A stretch of DNA of 64,000 bases from Skermanella rosea (lineage in GTDB: Bacteria; Pseudomonadota; Alphaproteobacteria; Azospirillales; Azospirillaceae), in NCBI RefSeq assembly GCF_016806835.2, contig NZ_CP086111.1:365501-429500 (forward strand), read 5' to 3'. Positions 45,829 to 55,608 of this stretch are shown one piece after another. Position 1 is the first letter of the stretch; every line of letters starts with the position of its first letter. The notes under the pieces were generated by a model. It saw only the letters and a program-made list of their open reading frames with translations. It had not been told where the DNA came from and ran no database searches. A program made the translations under genes and the position numbers.

Positions 45829-47891
45829 GCGCTGAAGCCGACGCTTCCGGCGCGGCCGGGCTGGACCTCGACCCATCCCTGGGTGCCCGCCTGGAATGAC
45901 ACGCCCCCCGTCATCCCGAGCGCTTCCACCGAGTCGTGGAAGATCCGGCCGATCTCCCGGCGCATCTCCGGCGGCAGGGGCAGGTGGGTGCGAAGGATCA
46001 GGTCGAAGCGCCGGGGGCGCACCAGCCCGTCCAATTGCAGCTCGCCCAGCCGGCTGAGCGTCAGGTCGATCAGGAACCGGTTGGCCCGGGCGGAGTTCCC
46101 GGCCGCGTTCTCGCCGTCCTCGTCCACCTCCTCGGCATCCGGGGGCCTGACATAGAGGTTGATCCGGCTGAGCTCCGTGCCGTCGGAGAACGGGATCGAA
46201 TAGGCGCGCCAGTCTCCGGGGAGGGGCTCCGACGCCTGCTGCGCGAGCTGCTTGAAGTCCTCCCCGAGCTTCTCGACCAGTTCGCGGCGCCCGAGCGATT
46301 CCAGGGCCTGGGCGGCCGGCTCGCCCAGCCAGCTCCGGGCATCGCCCTTCTTCACGTGGCCCGCGAAGGCCAGCAGCGTCGCGGCAAGCCGCGGGTTGAC
46401 CTGGGGCAGGATCGCGTTGGCGAGGGCGCGGGCGCCCGCGGGATCGGTCCTGGCAAGGACGTCGAGCGCGTCCTGGAGCGCCGGCCAGTCCCGCCCCCGC
46501 AGGGCGTCGAACGGCTGGTCGGCGGCGGGCGGAGGGGCGGGCAGACTGACGGCGACCTGCGTCCCCGGCGGCAGCGGGACGCGCGTGTTCAGCACCAGGA
46601 CGCCGAGGTCGGTGGTCAGGATCGGTTGCCCCGTATTGGTCGTGCCCGCCACGGTCGCCGGCAGGGTCGCGGCACCGCCCTGCGGAGGTGGCGGCTGGAC
46701 CGGAGCCGGCGTGGCGGCCGTCGAGGCCGGTTGGGGCTGCGGCGGCAGCGCGATGACCCGGATCTCCACCGGCGTGCCGGATTTCAGGAGGGGCATCGGC
46801 AGGGGCTGCGCCGGCTGGCGGATCCCTTCCGGAGTCTGCGGCGGGGCCTGCGGGAAGGCCGGGGATGTCGCCGGCCCCGCCGGCGGCGAACCCGACGGAG
46901 CCGGCGGGGGCATGGTCAGGGCAGGCCGGGGGGAAGCCTGAGGCGCCGGACCCTGTTGGGCGGGTCTTTCGAGGGCGGGCGCCTGCTGGGCCGGACCCGG
47001 TGCCGGTCCGGCGGATGGCGGATTCGGCGGATTGGATAACGTTTGCGCCGCGGCTTGCCCCGCCCTAGCGGGTGCCTGCGGCGCACCCGGCATGGCCGGG
47101 GCGGGAGTGCCCTGCACCGGGGCGGAGGTGCCCTGGGCCGGCGCAGTCGTCGGGGCAGGGGATGCCGGGACAGAGGGCGCCGGGGCAGGGGACATCGGAA
47201 CAGTCTGCGTCGGGACGACCTGCGTCGGGAGAGGGGGCGGGGCCGCCGTCCGTGCCGGCGGGGGAGGAGCGGCGGGCTTGGCCGGCGCCGCTGCCGGTAC
47301 GGGAGGCGGAAGCGGAGGAGGGCTGGAGGAGACGACCGTCGCCGGGATCACCGTTCCCACCCCGACCTGCGGTGCGGGCGCCGGCGCCGGGGCGGCGGCA
47401 GTCGCCATGGGGTGCTGGTTGACGGCCGCCGCGGCGGGCGGCGGGGGTGCCTTCGTCGCCTGGGGAGGTGCTGCGGGCGGTGCCGGCGCGGCATTCTGCG
47501 GGGGAACCTGCTGCGGCACTTGGGCCGGCGGCGGGGGCGGCGCCTGGGCGGCCGGCGGACCGAGCATGAAGACCAGCGCCTTCAGGGGCGGGTTGCCCGG
47601 CGGGATCTGGAGCGAGACCGGGCGGTCCGGCGGCAGCGGGGCGGGGGTCTTCAGGCTCACGTCGCCCGCCTGGGTTCGCACCTTGACGCCGCCGTCGGCC
47701 GTCTGTTCGACCACCGTCCCGGACAGCACGATGGTCCGTATCAGGTTCTTCAGTTTTTCCGGGAGCTTCTCCAGCGTCGCCTCGCCGGCCGGCTGGGGCG
47801 GCGGAGCCGCCACGGACGCCGCCGCTCCGGCTCCGGTGCCGGCCGCGCCCGCAGGGGCCGCGGCGACCGCGGGCGGCACCGTTCCGGTCAT
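45825..47891 (-). CDS. Large Pro/Ala-rich FliK-like protein (possible hook-length control)
   Basis: 688 aa. A short N-terminal domain at about 38-110 (LEKLPEKLKNLIRTIVLSGTVVEQT, VKVRTQAGDVSLKTPAPLPPDRPVSLQI) is followed by a disordered Pro/Ala/Gln-rich stretch at about 110-400. A globular C-terminal part follows at about 400-688 with a repeat of the N-terminal motif (VLVLNTRVPLPPGTQVAVSLP) and a FliK-type end domain (LSRINLYVRPP, RFLIDLTLSRLGELQLDGLV, FDLILRTHLPLP). No signal peptide. Overlaps the flhG stop by 4 bases, last gene of the flagellar operon. The FliK assignment is an inference from architecture and position. Confidence 0.75.
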   Translation of the reverse strand: MTGTVPPAVAAAPAGAAGTGAGAAASVAAPPPQPAGEATLEKLPEKLKNLIRTIVLSGTVVEQTADGGVKVRTQAGDVSLKTPAPLPPDRPVSLQIPPGNPPLKALVFMLGPPAAQAPPPPPAQVPQQVPPQNAAPAPPAAPPQATKAPPPPAAAAVNQHPMATAAAPAPAPAPQVGVGTVIPATVVSSSPPPLPPPVPAAAPAKPAAPPPPARTAAPPPLPTQVVPTQTVPMSPAPAPSVPASPAPTTAPAQGTSAPVQGTPAPAMPGAPQAPARAGQAAAQTLSNPPNPPSAGPAPGPAQQAPALERPAQQGPAPQASPRPALTMPPPAPSGSPPAGPATSPAFPQAPPQTPEGIRQPAQPLPMPLLKSGTPVEIRVIALPPQPQPASTAATPAPVQPPPPQGGAATLPATVAGTTNTGQPILTTDLGVLVLNTRVPLPPGTQVAVSLPAPPPAADQPFDALRGRDWPALQDALDVLARTDPAGARALANAILPQVNPRLAATLLAFAGHVKKGDARSWLGEPAAQALESLGRRELVEKLGEDFKQLAQQASEPLPGDWRAYSIPFSDGTELSRINLYVRPPDAEEVDEDGENAAGNSARANRFLIDLTLSRLGELQLDGLVRPRRFDLILRTHLPLPPEMRREIGRIFHDSVEALGMTGGVSFQAGTQGWVEVQPGRAGSVGFSA

Positions 47892-48679
47892 GGCCCGGCG
47901 AACAGCTTCGCCGCCAGGTTGCGCACGTCGGAGGCCGCGTCGGAGCTGGGCGAGCGCATCAGCAGCGGCACCTGGTTGCGGATCGCGTCCCGGACCTTCT
48001 GGTCGCGGCGGATGATGCCGGCCAGCGGCGGCGAGAACTTCAGGAAGTTCTGGCAGGCCTTCAGGATCGTCACATAGGTCCGCTCGCCCTCGCGCATGCT
48101 GCTCGCCATGTTGACGACCACCCGCAGGTCGGCGTTCGGGTTGGCGGCGTGGGTGACCTTGATGAAGGCATAGGCGTCGGTCAGCGAGGTCGGCTCGTCG
48201 GTCGTCACCACCAGGGTGATCCCGGCGGGGCCGGACAGCTGGCGGACGGTGCGGTCCACGCCGGCGCCCAGGTCGATCACCACGGCGTCGTAGTTCCTCG
48301 CCACCTCCAGCAGGTCGGCGCGCAGCTCGTTCAGCCGCTGGACCGTCAGGTTGGCCAGGTTGCCGGAACCGGACCGCCCCGCGATGATGTCGAACCCGCC
48401 GTCCTCGAACCGCTCGGCCGCGGTCTGGAGCGACATGCGGCGCTCGACCACCGATCCCAGGTCGCGCTTGGGCATCAGCCCGAGCTGGATATCCACGTTC
48501 GCCAGCCCCAGGTCGCCGTCGAACAGCAGGGCGCGCCGGCCCAGCTTGGTCAGCGCGTGGGTCAAGGTGATGGAGAACCAGGTCTTGCCGACGCCGCCCT
48601 TTCCGCTCGCCACGGCGACGACGTTGTGGCCACGCAGCGGGGTGATGTTGGCGGGGAAAACCGAGGATGCTTCGGTCAT
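47888..48679 (-). CDS. flhG: Flagellar number/placement ATPase FlhG (MinD/YlxH-like)
   Basis: 263 aa. Deviant Walker A in VVAVASGKGGVGKTWFSITLTHAL, Walker B VVIDLGAGVD, and FDGDLGLANVDIQLGL. ParA/MinD-type ATPase partner of FlhF in setting flagellar number. The start at 48679 overlaps the flhF stop (ATGA); the longer open frame to 48949 is antisense-like noise inside flhF. No C-terminal amphipathic membrane-targeting helix was evident. Confidence 0.94.
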   Translation of the reverse strand: MTEASSVFPANITPLRGHNVVAVASGKGGVGKTWFSITLTHALTKLGRRALLFDGDLGLANVDIQLGLMPKRDLGSVVERRMSLQTAAERFEDGGFDIIAGRSGSGNLANLTVQRLNELRADLLEVARNYDAVVIDLGAGVDRTVRQLSGPAGITLVVTTDEPTSLTDAYAFIKVTHAANPNADLRVVVNMASSMREGERTYVTILKACQNFLKFSPPLAGIIRRDQKVRDAIRNQVPLLMRSPSSDAASDVRNLAAKLFAGP

Positions 48680-49710
48680 GAGAAAGTTCCCGTTTGCTTG
48701 GCGGATCGTGTCGTGTGCTGCACGCTGGAGGGGAGCAAGAGGCGTGCCAGAGACTCGGCATCGAGCGCGCTCAGCCCCTCGGCGACCTGCGGGGTGGCGC
48801 TGATGTCGGAAAAGCTCAGGCGCGCCTCGTACGCGATGGCGAGCAGGCTGCCCAGCCGCCGGGTCATGTCGAGCCGGGTGAGCAGCAGGCGGCGCGCCCC
48901 CAGCTCGCGGAAGGCAGATCCTACCTCGGCAGCTTCTGCCGCGTCGCACCCGGCCGGCAGCACCAGCACGGGTTCCAGGTCGGCGGCGTTCAGCAGGTCG
49001 CCAAGGTCGTTCATGTCGTCCGGGTCGAACGGGTTCCGGCCGGCGCTGTCGATCAGCACCTGCTCGACCCCGCGCTGGACGCCGAGCGCGTCGGCCAGGG
49101 AGTCGGTGTCCTCGACCGCCAGCAGCTTCAGCTTCAGCAGCTTGGTGAAGGCGGCGAGCTGGTCGACGCCGCCGGCCCGCACCGTGTCGGTGGTGATGAC
49201 CCCGACCTTGCGGCCGCCCAGGGTGGCACGGGCGGCGAGCTTGGCGACGGTCAGCGTCTTGCCGGCTCCCGGCGGCCCGATCAGCATGAAGGGGCGGGGC
49301 GCGCGGCCGTGGGGCAGCGGCTGGAAGGTGAAGATGCTGTCCAGGGCGCCGCTCAGCGCTTCCACCGGATCGCCGGTGTCGTAGGTCGCGATGGTGTTGA
49401 GCAGGCGGTCGCAGATGCCGGCGGGGGTTCCGTGGCGGGTCAGCGTGTCGGAGATCAGGTCGACGATGTCGATTTCCGGCTCGCGCCGCCAGGACCGGCC
49501 GCCCTGGCCATAGGCGGGGGGCTCCGGTTCCGGCTCGTGGCTGGAGGGCGGCGGCAGCAGCGGCTGTTCCGCATCGTCGATCGCGGCGGTCAGGCGGACG
49601 CCGCCCTCCTCCTCGCGCGTCGCGACGATGATGGCATCGTCGCCCAACGCGTCGCGGACGAGCCGCATCGCTTCAACCATGGTCGGAGCATGAAAGCTCT
49701 TCAGCCGCAC
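48676..49710 (-). CDS. flhF: Flagellar SRP-like GTPase FlhF
   Basis: 344 aa, GTG start. Basic N-terminal motif MRLKSFHAPTMVEAMRLVRDALGDDAIIVATREEEGG, a short acidic/Pro linker, and an NG domain with G1 LIGPPGAGKTLTVAKLAARA, DTVRAGGVDQLAAF, and DSAGRNPFD. Sets the position of flagellar assembly with FlhG. 61 bases downstream of flhA. Confidence 0.95.
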   Translation of the reverse strand: MRLKSFHAPTMVEAMRLVRDALGDDAIIVATREEEGGVRLTAAIDDAEQPLLPPPSSHEPEPEPPAYGQGGRSWRREPEIDIVDLISDTLTRHGTPAGICDRLLNTIATYDTGDPVEALSGALDSIFTFQPLPHGRAPRPFMLIGPPGAGKTLTVAKLAARATLGGRKVGVITTDTVRAGGVDQLAAFTKLLKLKLLAVEDTDSLADALGVQRGVEQVLIDSAGRNPFDPDDMNDLGDLLNAADLEPVLVLPAGCDAAEAAEVGSAFRELGARRLLLTRLDMTRRLGSLLAIAYEARLSFSDISATPQVAEGLSALDAESLARLLLPSSVQHTTRSAKQTGTFS

Positions 49711-49771
49711 CTACGTCACCTTTCAATCCCGGCTGGTTCGTGCCGGCCTTGGCTTTCCTTCATTCCCGCCA

Positions 49772-51883
49772 TCAGATCTGCCCAAGGGTCCGGATCTTGG
49801 CCTTGGGGTGGATCTCGTTCTGCGACATGACCGTGGTCGCCGGCCGGAACCGTTCGATGATCGACCGCACATAGGGCCGGACGCCGGGGCTGGTGAGCAG
49901 CACCGGCGTCTCGCCCATCATGGCGTGACGTTCGAAAGTCTGCCGCACATTGGTGATGAATTGCTGAAGGCGCGACGGCGCCATTGAAAGTTGCCGATCG
50001 TCGCCGTCGCCGACGATCGATTCGGCGAAGGCCTGCTCCCATTCCGGCGACAGGGTGATCAGCGGGATGAAGCCGGCCTCGTTGCTGTTCGACTCCGATA
50101 TCTGGCGGGCCAGCCGGGTCCGGACGTGCTCGGTGATGGCGGTGATGTTGCGGGTGAAGCCGCACGCCTCCGAGACGCCTTCCAGGATCGTGGCGAGGTC
50201 GCGGATCGACACCCGCTCGCCCAGCAGGTTCTGGAGCACGCGCTGCAGCCCGCCCATGGTGATCTGCGCCGGGATGACGTCCGCCACCAGCTTCTGGCTC
50301 TCGCGCCCGATCTCGTCCAGCAGCTTCTGCGTCTCGGCATAGGACAGCAGGTCGGGCATGTTGTCCTTGATCACCTCGGTCAGGTGCGTGGTGATGACCG
50401 TGCAGGCGTCGACCACGGTCAGGCCCTTGAACAGGGCCTCCTCGCGGTAGTTCTGCTCGATCCACATCGCGGGCAGGCCGAAGGTCGGCTCGACCGTCGG
50501 CTCGCCGGGCAGCGAGATCGCCTCGCCGCGCGGGTCCATCACCAGCAGCATGTTCGGCCGGATGTCGCCGCGCCCCGACTCGATCTCCTTGATCCGCACC
50601 ACATAGGTGTTCGGCGGCAATTGCAGATTGTCCTGGATCCGGACGGACGGCAGCACGAACCCGACCTCCGCCGCGAGCTGGCGGCGCAGGCCCTTGATCT
50701 GGTCGGTCAGGCGGAAACCCTCGTTCGCCGTGTTGATCAGCGTCAGCAGGGCGTAGCCCAGCTCCAGCCGGACCGAGTCGATGGACAGCGCGGTCGAGAT
50801 CGGCTCGTCGGCGACCGGGGCCGGGGCGACCTGCTCCATGGCCTCCTCGGCCAGTTCCTTGGACTTCTTCTCCCGCATCCTCGGCAGGTACCAGGCCGCG
50901 GCGCCGGTGGCACCGGCCAGCGCCATGAAGGGAATGAAGGGCATGCCCGGCAGCATGCCGAGCATGAACAGCATGGCGGAGGACAGCCCGAGCGCCGTGG
51001 GATAGCTGCTGAGCTGGCCGAACAGCGCCTTGTCGGCCGATCCCGAGACGCCCGCCTTGGACACCAGAAGGCCGGCCGCGACCGAGATGATCAATGCCGG
51101 GATCTGCGACACCAGGCCGTCGCCGATGGTCAGCCGGGTATAGGTGTCGGCGGCCTCCAGGAACGGCATGTCGTTCTGGGCGATGCCGATGATCATGCCG
51201 GCGACCACGTTGATGAAGGTGATCATCAGGCCGGCGGTGGCGTCGCCGCGCACGAACTTGGACGCGCCGTCCATCGAGCCGAAGAACGCGCTCTCGTCCT
51301 CCAACTCCTTGCGGCGCTTGCGGGCCTCCGGCTCGTCGATCATGCCGGCGGACAGGTCCGCGTCGATCGCCATCTGCTTGCCGGGCATCGCGTCCAGGGT
51401 GAAGCGGGCCGCCACCTCGGCGATGCGGCCCGAACCCTTGGTGATGACGACGAAGTTGACGATGGTCAGGATCGCGAAGACGATCACGCCGATCACGAAG
51501 TTGCCGCCCATGACGAAGCCGGCGAAGGCCTCGATCACGGCGCCGGCGGCGTCCGGCCCCTCGTGGCCGTGGGTCAGGATCAGGCGGGTCGAGGCGAGGT
51601 TCAGCGCCAGGCGGAGCAGCGTCGTGATCAGCAGGATGGTCGGGAACGAGCTGATCTCCAGCGGCTTCTGGATGAACAGCACGGTCATCAGGATCAGCAC
51701 CGACATCGTCATGGACAGGGCCAGAAAGATGTCGAGCAGGAACGACGGCATCGGCAGGATCATGACCACCAGGATCAGGACCAGGCCGACCGCGAGCGCG
51801 ATGTCGCCGCGCAGGATCATGGACTTGGCGGTCTGGAACAGGTCGCCCGCGTTGAAGCCGCCGCCGGTGGTCTGGTCCGTCAT
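49772..51883 (-). CDS. flhA: Flagellar export gate protein FlhA
   Basis: 703 aa. Eight N-terminal membrane segments (to about residue 330) with the FHIPEP-type block GNFVIGVIVFAILTIVNFVVITKGSGRIAEVAARFTLDAMPGKQMAIDADL, and a cytoplasmic C-terminal domain from about 360. Export gate of the flagellar type III system. Lies between flbD and flhF. Confidence 0.97.
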   Translation of the reverse strand: MTDQTTGGGFNAGDLFQTAKSMILRGDIALAVGLVLILVVMILPMPSFLLDIFLALSMTMSVLILMTVLFIQKPLEISSFPTILLITTLLRLALNLASTRLILTHGHEGPDAAGAVIEAFAGFVMGGNFVIGVIVFAILTIVNFVVITKGSGRIAEVAARFTLDAMPGKQMAIDADLSAGMIDEPEARKRRKELEDESAFFGSMDGASKFVRGDATAGLMITFINVVAGMIIGIAQNDMPFLEAADTYTRLTIGDGLVSQIPALIISVAAGLLVSKAGVSGSADKALFGQLSSYPTALGLSSAMLFMLGMLPGMPFIPFMALAGATGAAAWYLPRMREKKSKELAEEAMEQVAPAPVADEPISTALSIDSVRLELGYALLTLINTANEGFRLTDQIKGLRRQLAAEVGFVLPSVRIQDNLQLPPNTYVVRIKEIESGRGDIRPNMLLVMDPRGEAISLPGEPTVEPTFGLPAMWIEQNYREEALFKGLTVVDACTVITTHLTEVIKDNMPDLLSYAETQKLLDEIGRESQKLVADVIPAQITMGGLQRVLQNLLGERVSIRDLATILEGVSEACGFTRNITAITEHVRTRLARQISESNSNEAGFIPLITLSPEWEQAFAESIVGDGDDRQLSMAPSRLQQFITNVRQTFERHAMMGETPVLLTSPGVRPYVRSIIERFRPATTVMSQNEIHPKAKIRTLGQI

Positions 51884-51905
51884 GGCGTCGCCCTATGCCG
51901 ATGCC

Positions 51906-53381
51906 TCACAGGCTCGCCCTTTCCATGTCGCCCGGCGGCGGGACGGCGACGCCCTCCTCGCTGTACTGCTTCAGCTTGTTGCGCAGCGTGCGGATCGAGA
52001 TGCCGAGGATCGTCGCCGCATGGGTCCGGTTGCCCAGGCAGTGGTGAAGCGTGTCGATGATCAGGTCGCGCTCGACGTCGGCGACGGTCCGGCCGACCAG
52101 CCCGGTCAGGCTGCCGGGGAGCGTGGACGCGGCCGGCGGCGGGCTGGCCGGGGGCGGCGCCATGATCCGGCCGCCGCCATAGGCGGCATAGCCGGCCGCC
52201 GCGCGGGCCGCCGCCAGGGCGGCCGGCGGCGCCTCGGGGGCCGGGGCCTGGGACGGAACGGGGGGCGCGGCCGGGGCGGGAGCGGGATCCGTCAGCAGGA
52301 TCGCGTCGGTGTCGATGTCCTTGCCGCGGGACAGCAGCACCGCCCGGTGCATGGTGTTCTCCAACTCGCGCACGTTGCCGCGCCAATGGTGCGACTTCAG
52401 CACGTCGAGCGCCGCGGGGGTCGGCTGCTTCTCCGGCATGCCGTTCTGCTCCGCGTATTTCTTCGCGAAATGGGCCGCCAGGGCGACGATGTCGGCCGGG
52501 CGGTCGCGCAGCGGCGGCAGGCGCAGGTTGACCACGTTCAGGCGGAAGTAAAGGTCCTCCCGGAAGCGGCCGGCGCGGGCCTCCTCCTCCAGGCGGCGGT
52601 TCGATGTCGCCAGCACCCGGATGTCCACCTTGACGGGATGGCTGCCGCCGACCCGGTCGATCTCCCGTTCCTGGATCGCGCGCAGCAGCTTGGCCTGCAG
52701 GCGGATGTCCATCTCGCTGATCTCGTCGAGCAGCAGGGTGCCCCCGTTGGCCTCCTCGAACTTGCCGACGCGGCGCGCGAGCGCCCCGGTGAAGGCTCCC
52801 TTCTCGTGGCCGAACAGCTCGCTTTCCAGCAGGTTCTCGGGGATCGCGGCGCAGTTGACCGCGACGAAGACCTTGTCGGCCCGCCGGCTCTTGCGGTGGA
52901 TGTAGCGGGCCATCAGCTCCTTGCCGGTGCCGTTCTCGCCGGTGATCAGGACCGAGGCGTCGCTGGGCGCGATCTGGTCGGCCATGCGCAGCACCGATCC
53001 CATGGCGGGATCGCGGCTGACGATCGCGTGGCTTTCCTGGACCACCGCCTCCAGCACGGCGGCGATCAGCTCCGCGTCGGGCGGCAGCGGGATGTATTCC
53101 TGGGCGCCGGCCCGGATGGCCCGCACCGCCGCCTGGGCGTCGGTGCCGATGCCGCAGGCGATGACCGGAACCGTGATGCGTTCCAGCTTCAGCGCGTCGA
53201 TCAGGCGCGCTATGTCGAACTTGACGTCTATCATCACCAGATCGGCGCCCTGGCCGCCGCGCAACGCGTTCATGGCCTTGTCGATGCCGTCCGTGTAGGC
53301 GACCTTGGCGCCCCGCTCGTGGGCGATCCTGCCCGCCGCGGTGATGTAGCCTTCCAGCGTGCCGACGATCAGCAGTCGCAT
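51906..53381 (-). CDS. flbD: Sigma-54-dependent flagellar regulator FlbD (degenerate receiver)
   Basis: 491 aa. N-terminal receiver-like domain at 1-120, AAA+ sigma-54 activator domain at about 130-365 with Walker A GENGTGKE, GAFTGA loop (EKGAFTGALARRVGKFEEANGG) and Walker B GTLLLDEI, a Pro/Ala-rich linker at about 375-425, and a Fis-type HTH at the C-terminus (LIIDTLHHCLGNRTHAATILGISIRTLRNKLKQY). The receiver keeps D52 but lacks the acidic pair near the N-terminus (LIVGTLEGY) and the usual KP lysine (YIPLPPD). Activates late flagellar genes with RpoN. In the fli operon between fliN and flhA. Confidence 0.92.
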   Translation of the reverse strand: MRLLIVGTLEGYITAAGRIAHERGAKVAYTDGIDKAMNALRGGQGADLVMIDVKFDIARLIDALKLERITVPVIACGIGTDAQAAVRAIRAGAQEYIPLPPDAELIAAVLEAVVQESHAIVSRDPAMGSVLRMADQIAPSDASVLITGENGTGKELMARYIHRKSRRADKVFVAVNCAAIPENLLESELFGHEKGAFTGALARRVGKFEEANGGTLLLDEISEMDIRLQAKLLRAIQEREIDRVGGSHPVKVDIRVLATSNRRLEEEARAGRFREDLYFRLNVVNLRLPPLRDRPADIVALAAHFAKKYAEQNGMPEKQPTPAALDVLKSHHWRGNVRELENTMHRAVLLSRGKDIDTDAILLTDPAPAPAAPPVPSQAPAPEAPPAALAAARAAAGYAAYGGGRIMAPPPASPPPAASTLPGSLTGLVGRTVADVERDLIIDTLHHCLGNRTHAATILGISIRTLRNKLKQYSEEGVAVPPPGDMERASL

Positions 53382-53418
53382 GACCCGTATCCCCCAGAAA
53401 CCGTTCCGGCCGAAGCGC

Positions 53419-53742
53419 TCAAGACCGGTCGGACTTGATGATTTCGGTCATGGTCACGCCCAGCCGGTCTTCCACGACCACCACCTCGCCGCGCGCCACC
53501 AGACGGTTGTTGACATAGATGTCGATCGCCTCGCCGACCTTGCGGTCGAGCTCCACCACGGCGCCGCGGCCGAGCTTGAGGAGCTGGCTGACCTGCATGG
53601 TCGCCTTGCCCAGCACCGCGGAGATCTGGACCGGGATGTCGTAGATCGCCTCCAGGTCCTTGGCCGCATGGCTGTCGAATTCGGCGACATCGCGGGAGCC
53701 GCCGTCGAGTTCGTCGAGCGAAAAGCTGTCCTTGCTGGCCAT
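53419..53742 (-). CDS. fliN: Flagellar motor switch protein FliN
   Basis: 107 aa. C-terminal SpoA domain: IYDIPVQISAVLGKATMQVSQLLKLGRGAVVELDRKVGE, then VNNRLVARGEVVVVEDRLGVTMTEI. C-ring component and target of CheY phosphate. Normal length for the family, after fliH in the operon. Confidence 0.96.
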   Translation of the reverse strand: MASKDSFSLDELDGGSRDVAEFDSHAAKDLEAIYDIPVQISAVLGKATMQVSQLLKLGRGAVVELDRKVGEAIDIYVNNRLVARGEVVVVEDRLGVTMTEIIKSDRS

Positions 53743-53752
53743 CGGGCCTCTC

Positions 53753-54523
53753 CTAGCTGTCGATTACGGTGGACGGCGCTGCCGCCGCGAAGGGGGCGGA
53801 CTGGCCGGAGGCATGCCCCGGGGCATGGTTCGCGCCCGCCGGATGCAGGCCGGGGTCGAGCAGGCGGGCCGCGGCCCTGTCGATGTCCTGCCACAGGCGG
53901 GCGCTGTCGCGCTCCGCCCCGCCGTCGGCCCACTCGATCCGGCAGTCCCCGGGAGCGACCGTCGGTTCGGCCAGCAGCACGACCTTGCCGGCGAAGCCGC
54001 GCCGGGCGGTGATCGCGTCGATCCGCTCGGACAGCGCGTCCAGGTCGGCGTCGGCTAGCCGGATCACCAGCCGGGGCTCGTCGATCAGGTCGCTGACGCA
54101 GGCGGCGATCATGGATTCGATCTCCGCCGTGCCCTGCCGCCGGGCGAAGTCGGGCAGCAGCTTTCGGGCGATCGCGGCGCCGATCTCGATCACGCCCTCG
54201 CGCTGGCGCGCGGCGCTCTCGGCGGCGCTCTGCACGATGTATTCGATCTGGTCGGCCAGGCGGTCGAGCGTGGCGGCGATCCGGGCGGCCATCGCCGCCT
54301 CGGCCTGCGCCTTGCCGTTGGCGAAGCCGTCGGCGTAGCCGTCCTCGTGCGCCTGGAGCAGGTCGGCCGACTTGAACACCGGCTCGGGCGGCGGGGGCGG
54401 CTCCTCCGGTTCGGGAGGCGGCGGTTTCGCCGCGACGGACTCGGCGGCCAGGCGCTCCTCGCGCCGGCGCGCGACGTCCACGTCGAACTCGGTGTCGAAC
54501 AGGAACTTGCGGGTCGATGACAT
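53753..54523 (-). CDS. fliH: Flagellar export regulator FliH
   Basis: 256 aa. An acidic Pro/Glu-rich N-terminus (PEPEEPPPPPEPV), a long helix with GYADGFANGKAQAEAAMAARI at about 78-100, and a C-terminal V-ATPase-E-like domain. FliH is the stator-like regulator of FliI. Short, low-complexity parts make the family weakly conserved, but position between fliG and fliN is usual. Confidence 0.85.
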   Translation of the reverse strand: MSSTRKFLFDTEFDVDVARRREERLAAESVAAKPPPPEPEEPPPPPEPVFKSADLLQAHEDGYADGFANGKAQAEAAMAARIAATLDRLADQIEYIVQSAAESAARQREGVIEIGAAIARKLLPDFARRQGTAEIESMIAACVSDLIDEPRLVIRLADADLDALSERIDAITARRGFAGKVVLLAEPTVAPGDCRIEWADGGAERDSARLWQDIDRAAARLLDPGLHPAGANHAPGHASGQSAPFAAAAPSTVIDS

Positions 54524-54557
54524 GGTCGGGGTCTGACCTCCGTGGTTCCGGCCGGGC

Positions 54558-55583
54558 CTAGTAGATCAGCTCGTCTTCGCCCTTGCCCTCGGCCATGACG
54601 ATCTCGCCGCGCGCGGCCAGGTCCTTGGCGACCTGCACCATGTACATCTGGGCCTCGTCCACGTCGCGCAGGCGCACCGGGCCCATGGCCGCCATGTCCT
54701 CGCGCATGATCTTGGCGGCGCGTTCCGACATGTTGGTGAAGAACAGGTCGCGCAGCGTCTCCGACGAGCCCTTGAGGGCGAGGCCCAGCTTGGGCTTGTC
54801 GACGACGCGCAGCAGCGTCTGGACGCCCGAGGGGTCGAGCTTCGACAGGTCCTCGAAGGTGAACATCAGCGCCTTGATGCGCTCGGCGCTGTCGCGGTTG
54901 CGCTCCTCCAGGGCGGCCAGGAAGCGGTTCTCGGTGTTGCGGTCCAGGTTGTTGAAGATCTCGGCCATCATCTCGTGGGCGTCGCGCCGGCTGGTGCGCG
55001 CCAGGTTCGACATGAACTCGGTGCGCAGCGTGCGCTCGACGTCGTCGAGCACCTCCTTCTGGACCGATTCCATGCGCAGCATGCGCATCACCACTTCCAT
55101 GGCGAAGCTTTCCGGCAGCTGGGCCAGGACGCGGGCCGCGTGCTCGCCCTTGATCTTGGACAGCACCACGGCCACGGTCTGCGGATATTCGTTCTTCAGG
55201 TAATTGGCGAGCACCGTCTCGTTCACGTTCGCCAGCTTGTCCCACATGGTGCGGCCGGCCGGACCACGGATATCCTCCATGATCTGGTTGACCTTCTCGC
55301 TGTCCAGCACCTTCATGAGCAGCCGTTCGGTGCTCTCGTAGGTTCCGACCAGCGACCCGGTGGAGGAGATCTGCTCGGCGAACTCGACGAACAGCCGCTC
55401 GATGATGTTGGCGCTGACCGTGCCCAGGTTGGCCATGGTCTGCGACAGCTCGCGGATCTCCTCGTCGTCCATGTGGGTGAACAGCTTGGTCGCGTGCTCC
55501 TCGCCCAGCGCCAGCATCATGATGGCGGCCTTCTCCGGCCCGGTCAGGGTGCGGTAGTCTTCACGGATGCGCAGCGCTGCCAC
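54558..55583 (-). CDS. fliG: Flagellar motor switch protein FliG
   Basis: 341 aa, GTG start. Middle and C-terminal domains typical: [62 protein letters not shown], and [23 protein letters not shown] in the torque-helix region with charged residues for stator contact. Connects MS ring and C ring. Follows fliF in the operon. Confidence 0.97.
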   Translation of the reverse strand: MAALRIREDYRTLTGPEKAAIMMLALGEEHATKLFTHMDDEEIRELSQTMANLGTVSANIIERLFVEFAEQISSTGSLVGTYESTERLLMKVLDSEKVNQIMEDIRGPAGRTMWDKLANVNETVLANYLKNEYPQTVAVVLSKIKGEHAARVLAQLPESFAMEVVMRMLRMESVQKEVLDDVERTLRTEFMSNLARTSRRDAHEMMAEIFNNLDRNTENRFLAALEERNRDSAERIKALMFTFEDLSKLDPSGVQTLLRVVDKPKLGLALKGSSETLRDLFFTNMSERAAKIMREDMAAMGPVRLRDVDEAQMYMVQVAKDLAARGEIVMAEGKGEDELIY

Positions 55584-55608
55584 GGCTCAATTCTCCCCGT
55601 TCACCGGA

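Noticed and set aside
47888-48949. Longer FlhG starting inside flhF
   Set aside because: The extra residues lack MinD similarity and the ATG at 48679 is coupled to the flhF stop by ATGA.
49991-52060. 689-codon plus-strand frame opposite flhA
   Set aside because: No domains and antisense to a full-length, highly conserved flhA.
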